Source of the DNA: Kutzneria buriramensis
Lineage (GTDB): Bacteria; Actinomycetota; Actinomycetes; Mycobacteriales; Pseudonocardiaceae
Assembly: GCF_003387475.1 (NCBI RefSeq)
Contig: NZ_QUNO01000020.1
Coordinates: forward strand, 124,001 to 188,000
DNA: 64,000 nt
Direction of reading: 5' to 3'
Within the stretch, counting starts at the first letter, position 1. The number at the start of each line of letters is the position of its first letter. A program made the translations under genes and the position numbers. Positions 15,923 through 24,390 of the stretch are shown here, one piece after another. A model generated the notes under the pieces. It saw nothing but the letters and a program-made list of their open reading frames with translations, did no database searches and was not told where the DNA came from.

Positions 15923-16563
15923 TCACCGCCGTCATTGTGGACGACCATCCGGCGATCACCGCCGGCGTGCGGGCGTGGTGCGCGGCGGCGACACCGCCGG
16001 TGACGCTGGTCGACGCCGAGGGCAAGGTGGCCCGCGCCTGGACCGAGCCGGGCGCGTCCGCCGACGTGGTGATCTTCGACCTGCAACTGGGCGGGCCGCC
16101 GGCGTTCCGCGAGGTGGAGCAGCTGGTCGACGCCGGCCGGCAGGTGATCGTCTACTCCCAGCGGGCCGACCGCGACACCGTGCTGACCTGCCTGGACCTG
16201 GGCGTGTTCACCTACCTCACCAAGGCCGAGGGGCCCGACCACCTGATCCCGGCGATCCGCGCGGCCGCCGCGAACCTGCCGTACACCTCGCCGTCGCTGG
16301 GCGGCGCGATCAGCACCGACCGCCGGCCGAGCCGTCCTCAGCTGTCCGAGCGGGAGATGGAGACTTTGGTGGCGTGGTTCGAGTCCGACTCGAAGCGGCT
16401 GGTCGCAGGCAAGCTCGGCGTGTCGATCAAGACGGTGGAGACCTACATCGACCGGGTGCGGATCAAGTACGCCAACACCGGCCGGCCGGCGCGGACCAAG
16501 GCGGCGTTGGTGGAGCGCGCGATCCAGGACGGCCTGATCGGCATGGAGGACCTCAACTCCTGA
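15895..16563 (+). CDS. NarL/FixJ-family response regulator
   Basis: 222 residues from the GTG at 15895 (AGGA about 8 nt upstream; a second GTG at 15910 is possible). The receiver domain has VDDHPAI at the N-terminal acidic pair, the phospho-acceptor Asp in VVIFDLQLGG and a late TYLTKAEG lysine. The C-terminal LuxR-type HTH has LSEREMETL followed by GVSIKTVETYIDRVRIKY. It is the third gene of a tightly overlapping operon with the two sensors and is therefore their likely output. Confidence 0.9.
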   Translation: MGASDVAELITAVIVDDHPAITAGVRAWCAAATPPVTLVDAEGKVARAWTEPGASADVVIFDLQLGGPPAFREVEQLVDAGRQVIVYSQRADRDTVLTCLDLGVFTYLTKAEGPDHLIPAIRAAAANLPYTSPSLGGAISTDRRPSRPQLSEREMETLVAWFESDSKRLVAGKLGVSIKTVETYIDRVRIKYANTGRPARTKAALVERAIQDGLIGMEDLNS

Positions 16564-16933
16564 CGCGCTTGCGCGGCACCGCCTTGGCGACCTTGGCGAA
16601 CGGCAGGCCCTCGACCAGCTCCTCGGGGGCGCTCAGCCGCCACGCCTCGTACACCAGCTCGGCGAGCTCGTCGCCGTCGACGCCGGCCAGGTGCACGACC
16701 ACCCAGCCGAAGCCGCCCATGGTGAACTGCTCCTCGAACACGTCGGGGCGTTCGGACACCAGCGCCAGCTGCTCGGAGACGGTCTGCTTGAGGCCGACGG
16801 TCTCGGTGCGCGGCCAGTAGTAGCCGAAGCGCTTGCCCCGCACGCTGAACGACGTCCAGTCGCGCCCCTGCGCGTGCTCGACCTCGCCGAGCGCGTCCAG
16901 GACACGGTGGAACACGGCACTGCTGACACCCAT
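16553..16933 (-). CDS. MmcQ/YjbR family protein
   Basis: A 126-residue protein with the YjbR fold signature: SSAVFHRVLDALGEVEHAQG at the N-terminus, SVRGKRFGYYWP in the middle and a C-terminal YEAWRLSAPEELVEG. Family members are small double-wing DNA-binding-like proteins of unknown role. The ATG at 16933 was chosen; the upstream extension is not protein-like. It converges on the response regulator gene with an 11-nt overlap. Confidence 0.82.
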   Translation of the reverse strand: MGVSSAVFHRVLDALGEVEHAQGRDWTSFSVRGKRFGYYWPRTETVGLKQTVSEQLALVSERPDVFEEQFTMGGFGWVVVHLAGVDGDELAELVYEAWRLSAPEELVEGLPFAKVAKAVPRKRVRS

Positions 16934-17034
16934 GGGCCGCAGCTTACGCAGCACCCCTGACAGTTCGACCAGGCCCGACTGCCCGAGCTGGCGTCCGGGC
17001 GTGACCGGGCGGCTACCGCCAGTAAAATCGTTGC

Positions 17035-18414
17035 ATGGCCTCACCCGCGGCGGTCTTCGCCCGCCTCAGCGACCCGAACCCGCCGACCGACACCCCGCTG
17101 GTGCTCGGCACTGCGATCGTGCTCGGCGGCAGCGTCGCCGGTCTGCTGGCCGCGCGCATCCTCGCTGATCACGCCGAGAGCGTGGTCATCGTCGAACGCG
17201 ATGATCCCGGCGCGAGCACCGAGCCGCGGCCGGGTGTGCCGCAGGGCAACCAGATCCACGGCCTGCTGCCCAGCGGGCTCGTGCAGCTGGAGCGCTGGTT
17301 CCCGGGATTCACCGAGCAGACGCTGGCCGCCGGCGGCCGGATGGCGGCGGCGTCGGTTCGCCGCACGTATATCAGCGGCGTGCGCAAGGCGGCCGGTTCG
17401 CAGACCAACTTCCTCACCGGCAGCCGCCCGTTCCTGGAGGCGCAGATGCGCCGCCGGACGCTGGCGCTGCCCAACGTGAAGTCGATCGTCGGGCGGGCCG
17501 CCGGCCTGGACTTCGACGGCGGCGCGGTCACCGGCGTGCGGGTCGAGGCCGACGGCGCGGAGACCGTGGAGCGGGCCGACTTCGTGGTGGACGCGATGGG
17601 GCGGTCCAGCCGGCTGAGCGACTGGCTGGAGCAGGCCGGCTGGCAGCGGCCGGCGATGCAGCGGATGCACGTGGACGTCAACTACGCCACCACGATGTTC
17701 CACCGGAACCACGACGACTTCGACCTCAACGCCGTGATCGCCTACGGGGCGACGGGCGGTTCCACCGACGCCACCGGTGCGAACTTCATCCAGATCGAGG
17801 GCGACCGGTGGCAGGTGCTGGTGGCCGGCTTCAAGGACAGCAAGCCCGGGCGGACGATCGAGGACCTCCGGCGGTTCTGCGCCGGCTATCCCGCCGAGTT
17901 CGGGGAGGTGGCGGCCAAGGAGCCGGTCGGGGAGCCGCAGACGTACCGGCACGCCGACAGCCGCCGCCGCGATTTCCACGCCCTGCGCCGGCTTCCGGCG
18001 CGGCTGATCGCCACCGGCGACGCCGTCGCCTCGTTCAACCCGGTGTACGGCCAGGGCATGTCGTCGGCGATTCTGCACGCCTCGGCACTGTCGGAGTACC
18101 TGCGCTCGCGGCCGGATCTGTCCCGGCCCGCGCGCCAGTTCTTCGCGTTGCAGAAGGTCCTGGTCGACGCGGCGTGGGAGACCTCGACCCGCGCCGACCT
18201 GGAGCTGCCGCACGTCGACGGGCCGTATCCGCGCGGGTATTGGCTGATGAAGCGGATCGGCGGCCAGGTCACCGCCGCCGCCGTGCACGACACCGACATC
18301 AGCCGCCGCTTCGACGAGGTCACCTACATGCTCAAACACCCCGGCACGCTGGCCAAGCCGGGAGTTCTGCTGCGGGCGTTCATGGTGAATCGGCGGGCGC
18401 GCAAGCGTGCCTGA
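17035..18414 (+). CDS. FAD-dependent monooxygenase / oxidoreductase
   Basis: 459 residues of the PHBH-type flavoprotein fold. The dinucleotide motif VLGGSVAGLLAARILAD lies near residues 29-45 and is followed by VVIVERDD. The second FAD motif is ATGDAVASFNPVYGQGMSSA. A GNQIHGLLPSGL segment and NFLTGSRPFLE resemble geranylgeranyl-reductase-like or halogenase-like hydroxylases, but I see no halogenase WxWxIP motif. The next gene (GNAT) overlaps it by 8 nt, so they are coupled. The substrate is not evident. Confidence 0.85.
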   Translation: MASPAAVFARLSDPNPPTDTPLVLGTAIVLGGSVAGLLAARILADHAESVVIVERDDPGASTEPRPGVPQGNQIHGLLPSGLVQLERWFPGFTEQTLAAGGRMAAASVRRTYISGVRKAAGSQTNFLTGSRPFLEAQMRRRTLALPNVKSIVGRAAGLDFDGGAVTGVRVEADGAETVERADFVVDAMGRSSRLSDWLEQAGWQRPAMQRMHVDVNYATTMFHRNHDDFDLNAVIAYGATGGSTDATGANFIQIEGDRWQVLVAGFKDSKPGRTIEDLRRFCAGYPAEFGEVAAKEPVGEPQTYRHADSRRRDFHALRRLPARLIATGDAVASFNPVYGQGMSSAILHASALSEYLRSRPDLSRPARQFFALQKVLVDAAWETSTRADLELPHVDGPYPRGYWLMKRIGGQVTAAAVHDTDISRRFDEVTYMLKHPGTLAKPGVLLRAFMVNRRARKRA

Positions 18415-19108
18415 CGTCTTCGCGGCCAACCGGGCGTACCTGCGCGGTTGGGATCCCACGCACCCGCCCGACGGCGACCTGGTGATCTACCGCAGTGGCG
18501 TCGCGCATCCGCCGTTGAACGGCGTGGTGCGCAGCCGTGGCGTGCCCGTCGAGGAGGCGATCGCCGAGGCGAGGCGGCGCCTCGCCGGCGTGCCGTGGAC
18601 GTGGTGGGTCGGCCCGGACAGCTCTGCCGGCCTGGCCGACGAGCTTCTCGCCCGTGGCGCGACGGAGGTGTTCCGGCTGCCGGTGATGACCATCGACCTG
18701 GACCGGGTGGACTTCGCCGTGCCGGACGGGGTGCGCATCGGTCCCGCCGATGACGTGACCGAATTCGTGACCGCGTATTCGAAGGTCTCACACATCCACG
18801 ACGTTCCCCGTGCCGTCGAACGGGAATCGACCCTCGACGTGCTCCGGTTCGAGGCCCGCGTCGACGGCTTTCTCGCCGCCACGGCGGTGGGGTGGTTGAG
18901 CCACGGCGTGACCACGGTGTACCTCGTCGGCACGCATCCCGACTACCGCCGCCGGGGCATCGGCACTGCCGTCACCGCCGCCGCGCTGGTCGCCGGCCGT
19001 GAACGTGGCCTGCGGCTCGGGGCGCTCACCGCCAGCGCGATGGGGGAGGCGGTGTACCGCCGCATGGGATTCACGACCGTGGCGCACTACCGGCTGCTCG
19101 CCGTGTGA
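18407..19108 (+). CDS. GNAT family N-acetyltransferase
   Basis: A 233-residue protein from a GTG overlapping the monooxygenase stop. The N-terminal half is poorly conserved. The C-terminal half carries the acetyl-CoA-binding motif A: VYLVGTHPDYRRRGIGTAVT, then AMGEAVYRRMGFTTVAHYRL. It probably acetylates an amine of a small molecule or peptide; coupling to the monooxygenase suggests the same pathway, which is inference. Confidence 0.85.
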   Translation: MPDVFAANRAYLRGWDPTHPPDGDLVIYRSGVAHPPLNGVVRSRGVPVEEAIAEARRRLAGVPWTWWVGPDSSAGLADELLARGATEVFRLPVMTIDLDRVDFAVPDGVRIGPADDVTEFVTAYSKVSHIHDVPRAVERESTLDVLRFEARVDGFLAATAVGWLSHGVTTVYLVGTHPDYRRRGIGTAVTAAALVAGRERGLRLGALTASAMGEAVYRRMGFTTVAHYRLLAV

Positions 19109-19181
19109 CGCGTTGGCGGGCATGCGACGTGTCGCAATTCGGACAGTGACAGCGCCTCGAAGCGTCGCCAATGCTGATCAC

Positions 19182-21059
19182 ATGCAGCATCGTTTCCTGC
19201 TCTCGATGGGGCTTGCGGCGGCACTGGCCGCCACAGTGGTCGCGCCCGCTTCGGCCGCACAGCCGCAGTGGACGTCGATGGGGCCGAACGCCAGCGGCGG
19301 CTACCTGGCCTTCACGCCGGCCGCGCCGGCCCGCCTGTTCGTCCTGCCCGACGGTGCGGACCGCGTCTTCCGCAGCGACGACCACGGCGTGACGTGGGCG
19401 AAGCCGGCGCAGCTCGGCACGCCGAACATGAGCGGCGACCACATCGCCGCGGACCCGACCGACGGCGACGTCGTGTACGTCGCGGCGAGCGTGCTCGGCG
19501 GCGGCGAGGGGCATGTGTTCCGCAGCAGCGACGGCGCGCGGACGTTCCGGCCGATCCTGGACGACAAGGCCGACATCACCGACGTGGCGACGTCCGGCCG
19601 CAAGGTCTACGCCGCCGGCACGTCCGGGGTGTTCGCCAGCGACGACCGCGGCGCGCACTGGCGGCTCCTGTCGGGCTCGCCGGCCGGCGCGAAGCGACTC
19701 GTTCTCGACGGCAGCACGCTGTTCGTCGCCACGGACAACGCCGTCTACCGGATCGACAACGGCAGCACTGCCAAGCTCCCTGTGCCCGGCGACATCTTCG
19801 TCGAGTACCTCGCGGGGCGCGGGCAGGTCGTGGTGGCGTCGCAGGAACGTGACGGCAGCGCGGTGATCTCCACCGACGGCGGCCGGAGCTGGCGGCCGAT
19901 GACCGGTCCGTGGGGCACGGACTGGGTCAGCTTCCTGGCGATCACGCCCGGCGGCGACATCCAGACCCAGACGCTGCAACCCAGCGACGGCACGTCCGCC
20001 CGCAAGAACACCTGGGTCAGCCACGACAACGGCCGGCACTGGACCGCCGAGCCGGCCGCGCTGCCCGCCCTCGACCTGTACTCGGACCTGGGCAGCTTCC
20101 CCGATCGCCCGCGCGAACTGGTGATCAGCGCCGCCGCCGGCATCTACACCACCACCGACTCCGCCAAGTTCCGGCGCATCGGCGTGCCGGCCGCGAGCGT
20201 GAACGCCATGGCGGTGTCGGGTTCCGCACTGGTCGCCGGCACGTCCGTGGACAGCTACCGGTCGACCTCGGCGCTGGGCAACCGGTTGCCCGCCGGGTAC
20301 CAGGACTGGGGCTGGACGGGGAAGGCCCCGGCCACCATCGGCAACGGCATCGGCGGTCTGGCGGCGCTGCCCGGCAAGGACATGGTGCGGGTGCGCAACG
20401 CCTTCTGCCCGGACCCGTGCATCTCGCTGGAACGCTCGCACGACGGCGGCGCCACCTGGCAGGCCACCGCTCCGATGGTCCCCGGCGGAACCCGATCCGT
20501 CGCCGCCGATCCGTCCACGATCTACGTCGCCACGTACCTCACCAGCGCCAGCCTCTACACCAGCACCGACGGCGGCAAGACGCTGACGCCGCGCAGCTAC
20601 GACGGCGCCGACGGGGCGTGGGCGGTCGCGACGGACGCTCACGGCTCGGTGTGGATCGCCGACCACGCGGGGCTGTTCCACAGCACCGATTCCGGCGTGA
20701 CTGCTGTAAAGGTGTTCGCCGGCAACGTGGAAGGCGTTGCCGTCCAGGGCACCACGGTCGTCGCCGTCGGCGACAAGATCGTGAAGATCAGTCGCGACGG
20801 CGGCAAGACCTTCACGGACAGCGGCCTCACCGCCGACTACGACGCCGTCGCCCTCGGCCCGGACGGATCCGTGTACGTCGGCTCGCATTCGGGCCCGAAC
20901 GGCCCGGGGCACGGCTTGCTCCGCAGCCGGGATGGCCAGCACTGGACGGACCTGTCCGCCGGCCTGCCCGATCGGGACGTCCGATCGCTGCTGACCACCG
21001 GGGACTGGCTGTTCGTCGGCACGGGGTCGAGCGGCATCTACCGGCTGCCGCTGGGCTGA
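19182..21059 (+). CDS. Secreted BNR-repeat beta-propeller protein (sialidase-like fold)
   Basis: A 625-residue protein. The signal peptide is residues 1-26 (LLSMGLAAALAATVVAPASAAQ). The mature part has at least nine Asp-box (BNR) motifs of the S-x-D-x-G-x-x-W type, for example FRSDDHGVTWAK, FASDDRGAHWRL, ISTDGGRSWRP, VSHDNGRHWTA, SHDGGATWQA and SRDGGKTFTD. Such repeats form vertical-sidewall-type or sialidase-type propellers. I see no sialidase catalytic Arg triad, so a binding or xyloglucanase-like role is as likely as sialidase. The start at 19182 was chosen because it begins the signal peptide. Confidence 0.83.
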   Translation: MQHRFLLSMGLAAALAATVVAPASAAQPQWTSMGPNASGGYLAFTPAAPARLFVLPDGADRVFRSDDHGVTWAKPAQLGTPNMSGDHIAADPTDGDVVYVAASVLGGGEGHVFRSSDGARTFRPILDDKADITDVATSGRKVYAAGTSGVFASDDRGAHWRLLSGSPAGAKRLVLDGSTLFVATDNAVYRIDNGSTAKLPVPGDIFVEYLAGRGQVVVASQERDGSAVISTDGGRSWRPMTGPWGTDWVSFLAITPGGDIQTQTLQPSDGTSARKNTWVSHDNGRHWTAEPAALPALDLYSDLGSFPDRPRELVISAAAGIYTTTDSAKFRRIGVPAASVNAMAVSGSALVAGTSVDSYRSTSALGNRLPAGYQDWGWTGKAPATIGNGIGGLAALPGKDMVRVRNAFCPDPCISLERSHDGGATWQATAPMVPGGTRSVAADPSTIYVATYLTSASLYTSTDGGKTLTPRSYDGADGAWAVATDAHGSVWIADHAGLFHSTDSGVTAVKVFAGNVEGVAVQGTTVVAVGDKIVKISRDGGKTFTDSGLTADYDAVALGPDGSVYVGSHSGPNGPGHGLLRSRDGQHWTDLSAGLPDRDVRSLLTTGDWLFVGTGSSGIYRLPLG

Positions 21060-22006
21060 TCGAGCCAGCCGAGCTTGCCGACCTGCCACGACAACTGCAT
21101 CCGGTTGCGGACATTGGCCCGCTGCATGAGGTCCTGCACGCGGCGCTGCACGGTCCGCTGACTCACCCGCATCTGCGTGGCGATCGACTTGTCACTCACG
21201 CCGCCGACCAGCAGCGACAGCAGTCGCAGCTGGTCGGCGGTGAGCGGCCCGTCCGTCGACTCGTCGATCCGCACCGGCGCGGCGCGGTTCCAGTAGTTCT
21301 CGAACAGGGCGATGAGCGCGGTGAGCAGGCTCGTCCCCTGCACCAGCGCGGCGGTCGGCTCGCCGGTCTCGTCGCCCAGCGGGCACAGCGCGACCTCCCG
21401 GTCGGCGATGGCCAGCCGGACCGGCACCGAGGAGATCGTCCGGGCCTCCTCGCCGGCCCGGATGCCCTCGGCCAGCCCGCTCAGCGCCTCCGGCTCGTCC
21501 AGCATGTCGGCCTCGTAGACGACCTGGTACCGCACGCCCCGGGCCAGCGCCAGGAACTCCTCCTCGTTCTCCGAGGACGCCATGGCGATGGGGCTCTTGC
21601 GGCAGAACCAGAGCATCTCCTCGCGGGCCCCGCGCTGGAGTCGCAGCGCCTGCTGCCGGATCGCCTCCGCGCCGGTGACCACCTCGACCAGCTGGATCGA
21701 GTCCCGCCGCCGCACGTCGTTGCGGTATTGCTCGGCCAGTTGGCCCACCGCCGCGCGGGCCTGTTCCAGGGCGGCCTGCCCGTGCACGAGCAGCGGCCCC
21801 AGGGCGACGTCCGGCGGCGCGGGCAGGAAATCCCCGCCGGCCCGGCTGATCAGGCTTTTGTCCACCAGATTGTCCAGTATCGGCGCCAGTTCCCCGGGCG
21901 TGACGGCCAGCCGCGCGGCGAGCTCGTCGGTGGCCACACGATGAGCGGCGATCACTTCCCGGTACACCCGCTCCTCGGCCACGGTCATGCCCAGCGCTGC
22001 GAGCAT
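21038..22006 (-). CDS. LuxR-type transcriptional regulator with N-terminal TrmB-like domain
   Basis: 322 residues. The N-terminus (about 8-60; EERVYREVIAAHRVATDELA and LVDKSLISR) looks like a winged helix of the TrmB/helix-turn-helix type. The middle is a ligand-like domain with no catalytic signature. The C-terminus is a LuxR HTH, with LTADQLRLLSLLVGGVSDKS and VSQRTVQRRVQDLMQRANVR. This architecture is common among orphan regulators of streptomycetes and relatives. The ATG is preceded by AGGAGG. Its 3' end overlaps the BNR protein gene by 22 nt (convergent). Confidence 0.85.
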   Translation of the reverse strand: MLAALGMTVAEERVYREVIAAHRVATDELAARLAVTPGELAPILDNLVDKSLISRAGGDFLPAPPDVALGPLLVHGQAALEQARAAVGQLAEQYRNDVRRRDSIQLVEVVTGAEAIRQQALRLQRGAREEMLWFCRKSPIAMASSENEEEFLALARGVRYQVVYEADMLDEPEALSGLAEGIRAGEEARTISSVPVRLAIADREVALCPLGDETGEPTAALVQGTSLLTALIALFENYWNRAAPVRIDESTDGPLTADQLRLLSLLVGGVSDKSIATQMRVSQRTVQRRVQDLMQRANVRNRMQLSWQVGKLGWLDQPSGSR

Positions 22007-22028
22007 CGCGCCTCCTGACGTCGAGAAA

Positions 22029-22062
22029 CCGGCCCACGCGCAGGGTAATGCGCGTGGGCCGG
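22029..22062 (-). terminator. Strong hairpin downstream of the discoidin remnant
   Basis: Arms 22029-22041 and 22050-22062 (CCGGCCCACGCGC and its perfect complement) close an 8-nt loop, 17 nt beyond the stop of the minus-strand remnant. There is no long T run, as is common in actinomycetes. Confidence 0.65.
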
Positions 22063-22078
22063 CCGCCGCGGAGCCGCC

Positions 22079-22690
22079 TCACCGCGAGCCGTGCACCGCC
22101 AGTTCGCTCACGGCCATCTGGCCGCCGGTCTGACCGCCCTCGTCGGGCCGGTCGGCGACGGCCTTGACGTAGCGGGCCCTGACCGTCTGGTCGAGCTGGA
22201 CACCGGTGATGCCGCCGGCGCTGTCCACCCGGCGCGCGGCGGTGTAGTACGTGGATCCGTCCAGCGACACGTCGATGTGGAACCGGGTGGCGAACTTGTC
22301 GGCCGGCATCAGCAGCGACACCACGTCGATCGACTGCGCCTGTCGCAGATCCACCTGGTACGACCACCGGTACCGGTTGGTGGCCGTGTTGCCGGTGATC
22401 GACGAGTTGTGCACGTACTGGCCGAGTTGCAGGCCGGCCGCGCCGAGGTGCTGGAAGGTGCTGCCCAGGATGGCGAGGCCGTCGGTGTGGGACGGGCTGC
22501 CGGCCAGGCCGTCCCGCCAGTGGAACGGCGGCTGCGTCGGGGGAACGTGGATCCGGTGCGACTCGACGTGCGTGACCTTCGAGGTCTGTCCAGTGTGGAG
22601 GGTTGTGCGCGGGCAGGGGGCATCGCCACACCGGGTCGCGGCGTGGTTCGGGCCGTCCCAGGGGTAGTTGGTCGTGCGGCGGGTCAGTCG
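22079..22690 (-). pseudogene. Headless F5/8 type C (discoidin) domain remnant
   Basis: The reading frame from about 22690 down to the stop at 22079 encodes a convincing extracellular carbohydrate-binding-like domain (TTNYPWDGPNHAATRCGD at its beginning; YRWSYQVDLRQAQSIDVVSLL; VSLDGSTYYTAARRVD; ARYVKAVADRP; VSELAVHGSR at the end). No ATG, GTG or TTG occurs in frame until the GTG inside YQVDLRQ, well within the domain, and there is no signal peptide. Protein-like sequence begins exactly where the GntR gene ends. It is most simply the 3' end of a larger secreted enzyme whose front was deleted. A non-canonical CTG start is the alternative. Confidence 0.6.
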
Positions 22691-23415
22691 TTCATCTTGA
22701 ACATCCGGTTGCGTATCTTGCGTTCGAACTGGCGCTGGGTGGTGTCGACGTGCGCGGTCATCAGCTGCACGGCCCGGTCCGGGTCGCCCTCGGCGATGGC
22801 GACGTGCTGCCGGCCGGCGACCTCCAGCGAGCCCGGCACGTTCCCGTGGAACAGCAGGGTGTCGGTCTGGGCGGCGAAGCGCCCGATGTTGACGACGTCG
22901 GCTTGGAGGAAGACGTTGTCGGCGGCGATCGCCACCGCGTCGTGGAACTGCTTGTCGGCCTGGGCGAAGGCCTTCGCGCCGTTGGCGGCGCCGGTGGTCA
23001 GCGACTCCTGGGCGCTGTCGCGGATCGCCCGCACCTGGATCGGCGTGGCCGGCGAGGCCGCCCGGCGCGCGGTCTCGGCCTCGATCAGGCGGCGGAAGTC
23101 CAGCAGCATCGACACGTGCGCCATGTCGGTCGGCTGGAAGTGCGCGAGTTCTTCGTCGGTGCTCTTGTCGGCCGCCGCCACGAAGATGCCGGCGCCGCGG
23201 CGGACGCTCAGCCGCCCGATCGCCGCCAGCACCTTGACCGCCTCCCGGATCTGGTTCCGGGTCGTGCCCAGCAGCTCGGCCAGGCCCTGCTCGGTCGGCA
23301 GCCGGTCGCCGGCGTGCAGGTTCTGCTCGGCGATGTGCTGGAGCAGCCGCTCCGCGACCAGCTCGTTGCCCGGCCGGTACCGGCCGTTGCCGGTGGTCTC
23401 GGCGGCGTCCCCCAC
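22684..23415 (-). CDS. GntR family regulator, FCD domain
   Basis: A 243-residue protein from a GTG. The winged helix (about 15-80) has LQHIAEQNLHAGDRLPTEQ and GTTRNQIREAVKVLAAIGRL. The C-terminal helical FCD domain has the metal/ligand pattern LLDFRRLIEAETARRAA, DKQFHDAVAIAADN and LMTAHVDTTQ. Such proteins usually respond to organic or sugar acids. Upstream, GTACGACT (23433-23440) and AGTCGTAC (23495-23502) form an inverted pair that may be its operator. Possible targets are itself, the divergent cupin, or the lost upstream part of the discoidin-domain gene. Confidence 0.87.
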   Translation of the reverse strand: MGDAAETTGNGRYRPGNELVAERLLQHIAEQNLHAGDRLPTEQGLAELLGTTRNQIREAVKVLAAIGRLSVRRGAGIFVAAADKSTDEELAHFQPTDMAHVSMLLDFRRLIEAETARRAASPATPIQVRAIRDSAQESLTTGAANGAKAFAQADKQFHDAVAIAADNVFLQADVVNIGRFAAQTDTLLFHGNVPGSLEVAGRQHVAIAEGDPDRAVQLMTAHVDTTQRQFERKIRNRMFKMND

Positions 23416-23432
23416 GGCGGCTCCCTCGATCA

Positions 23433-23502
23433 GTACGACTCATGAGCGGATGAGCATGACCAATCTGGGCGCGAACGCAAGACCTGCGGCGATAAGTCGT
23501 AC
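23433..23502. promoter_or_regulatory. Inverted GTACGACT/AGTCGTAC pair in gntR-cupin divergent region
   Basis: Two perfectly complementary 8-mers separated by 54 nt lie between the GntR start and the divergent cupin gene. AGTCGTACG-like half sites suit GntR regulators. The spacing is long, so two separate boxes are more likely than one operator. Confidence 0.35.
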
Positions 23503-23643
23503 GCACGGGCTTCGGCCGGGCGCTGTCGGCGCGGCAGGGAATTCCGCACGTTCGGGCGGGGAAGGGGGCGAACGGGCTGGTGGCGGGCGTTCGTCCATTA
23601 GCGTGACCTGCGCCAACTGGGGTCTCGCTAGGAGTGCTGATCC

Positions 23644-24081
23644 ATGCGTACAACCATCCGTGCCGCCGTCGCCGTCGCGGCGGCGGCCGGCCTCTGTCTG
23701 ACGGTGCTGCCGGCAACGGCGAACGCCACCCCGGGCCACGGGATCACCGCCGTGACCCTGTTCGACCACGTCATCGGGGACACGGACTACGTGTTCAAGG
23801 AGATCACCCTGGACCCGGGCGGCGCCACCGGCTGGCACTACCACCCGGGCCCGGTGTACGCGGTGGTCAAGGCGGGCGTGCTGACCCACAACAAGTCCGA
23901 CTGCTCGGTCGACGGCGTCTACCGGCCGGGGCAGGTCATCAGCGAGACGGCCGGCGACGGGTACGTCCACATCGGACGCAACCTGGGCACGACGCCGGTG
24001 GTGCTGGAGGTGCTCTACGAGGCGCCGGCCGGTCAGCCGGTCGCCATCGACGCGCCGAACCCGGGCTGCTCGTTCCAGTGA
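23644..24081 (+). CDS. Secreted cupin-domain protein
   Basis: 145 residues. The signal peptide is about residues 1-28 (RAAVAVAAAAGLCLTVLPA, then TANA). The cupin barrel has the first motif GGATGWHYHPGPVYAVVKAG, which supplies two His ligands and no obvious Glu, and a second-motif region GDGYVHIGRNLG. It probably binds a metal outside the cell; the enzymatic role is unknown. A strong intrinsic terminator follows at 24096-24132. Confidence 0.85.
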   Translation: MRTTIRAAVAVAAAAGLCLTVLPATANATPGHGITAVTLFDHVIGDTDYVFKEITLDPGGATGWHYHPGPVYAVVKAGVLTHNKSDCSVDGVYRPGQVISETAGDGYVHIGRNLGTTPVVLEVLYEAPAGQPVAIDAPNPGCSFQ

Positions 24082-24095
24082 TCCGGTGTGTCTGA

Positions 24096-24132
24096 GGGGC
24101 GTCCGCGCTGGTCGCGGGCGCCCCCTTTTTTT
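24096..24132 (+). terminator. Intrinsic terminator after the cupin gene
   Basis: GGGGCGTCCGCG (24096-24107) pairs with CGCGGGCGCCCC (24113-24124) around a 5-nt loop with one G-T pair, followed by seven T at 24126-24132. This is the clearest rho-independent terminator in the window. Confidence 0.88.
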
Positions 24133-24213
24133 GTGCGTGGTTTTGGTTTGGGTGGCGGCGTTTTTGGGTGGTGTGATTCGGGGATTGCTTGAGCTGGGGT
24201 GTCGCGTGTTTTG

Positions 24214-24390
24214 GGTGGCGTGTTTTGGGTTGGCTTGAGGCTGGTGGAGACGTGGCTTTTTTGGTGGCGTGTTTCGGGGTCGTTTGAAGTTGGAGAGGTG
24301 TGGTTTCTAGGGCGGCGTGGTTTGGGGTCGTTTAAGGCTGGTGGTGACCCGGTTTTTGGTGGCGGTGTTCGGGTCGATTTTGTGTGGAGC
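24214..24390. repeat. Degenerate tandem array of 47-49 bp, T/G-rich
   Basis: Units begin GGTGGCGTGTTT or a variant at 24214, 24263, 24311 and 24358 (49, 48 and 47 nt apart), each with GGGTCG-TTT and a later GGTGG/GGAGG segment. The fourth unit runs into the outer arm of the hairpin at 24370, where GGGTCGATTTTGTGTGGAG replaces GGGTCGTTTGAAGTTGGAG. Confidence 0.6.

Noticed and set aside
17035-18414. FAD monooxygenase as a flavin-dependent halogenase
   Set aside because: The WxWxIP motif and the conserved active-site Lys context of halogenases are not seen.
22091-23701. Long plus-strand ORF opposite the GntR and discoidin regions
   Set aside because: It is the antisense of well-supported minus-strand sequence and shows no domain of its own.
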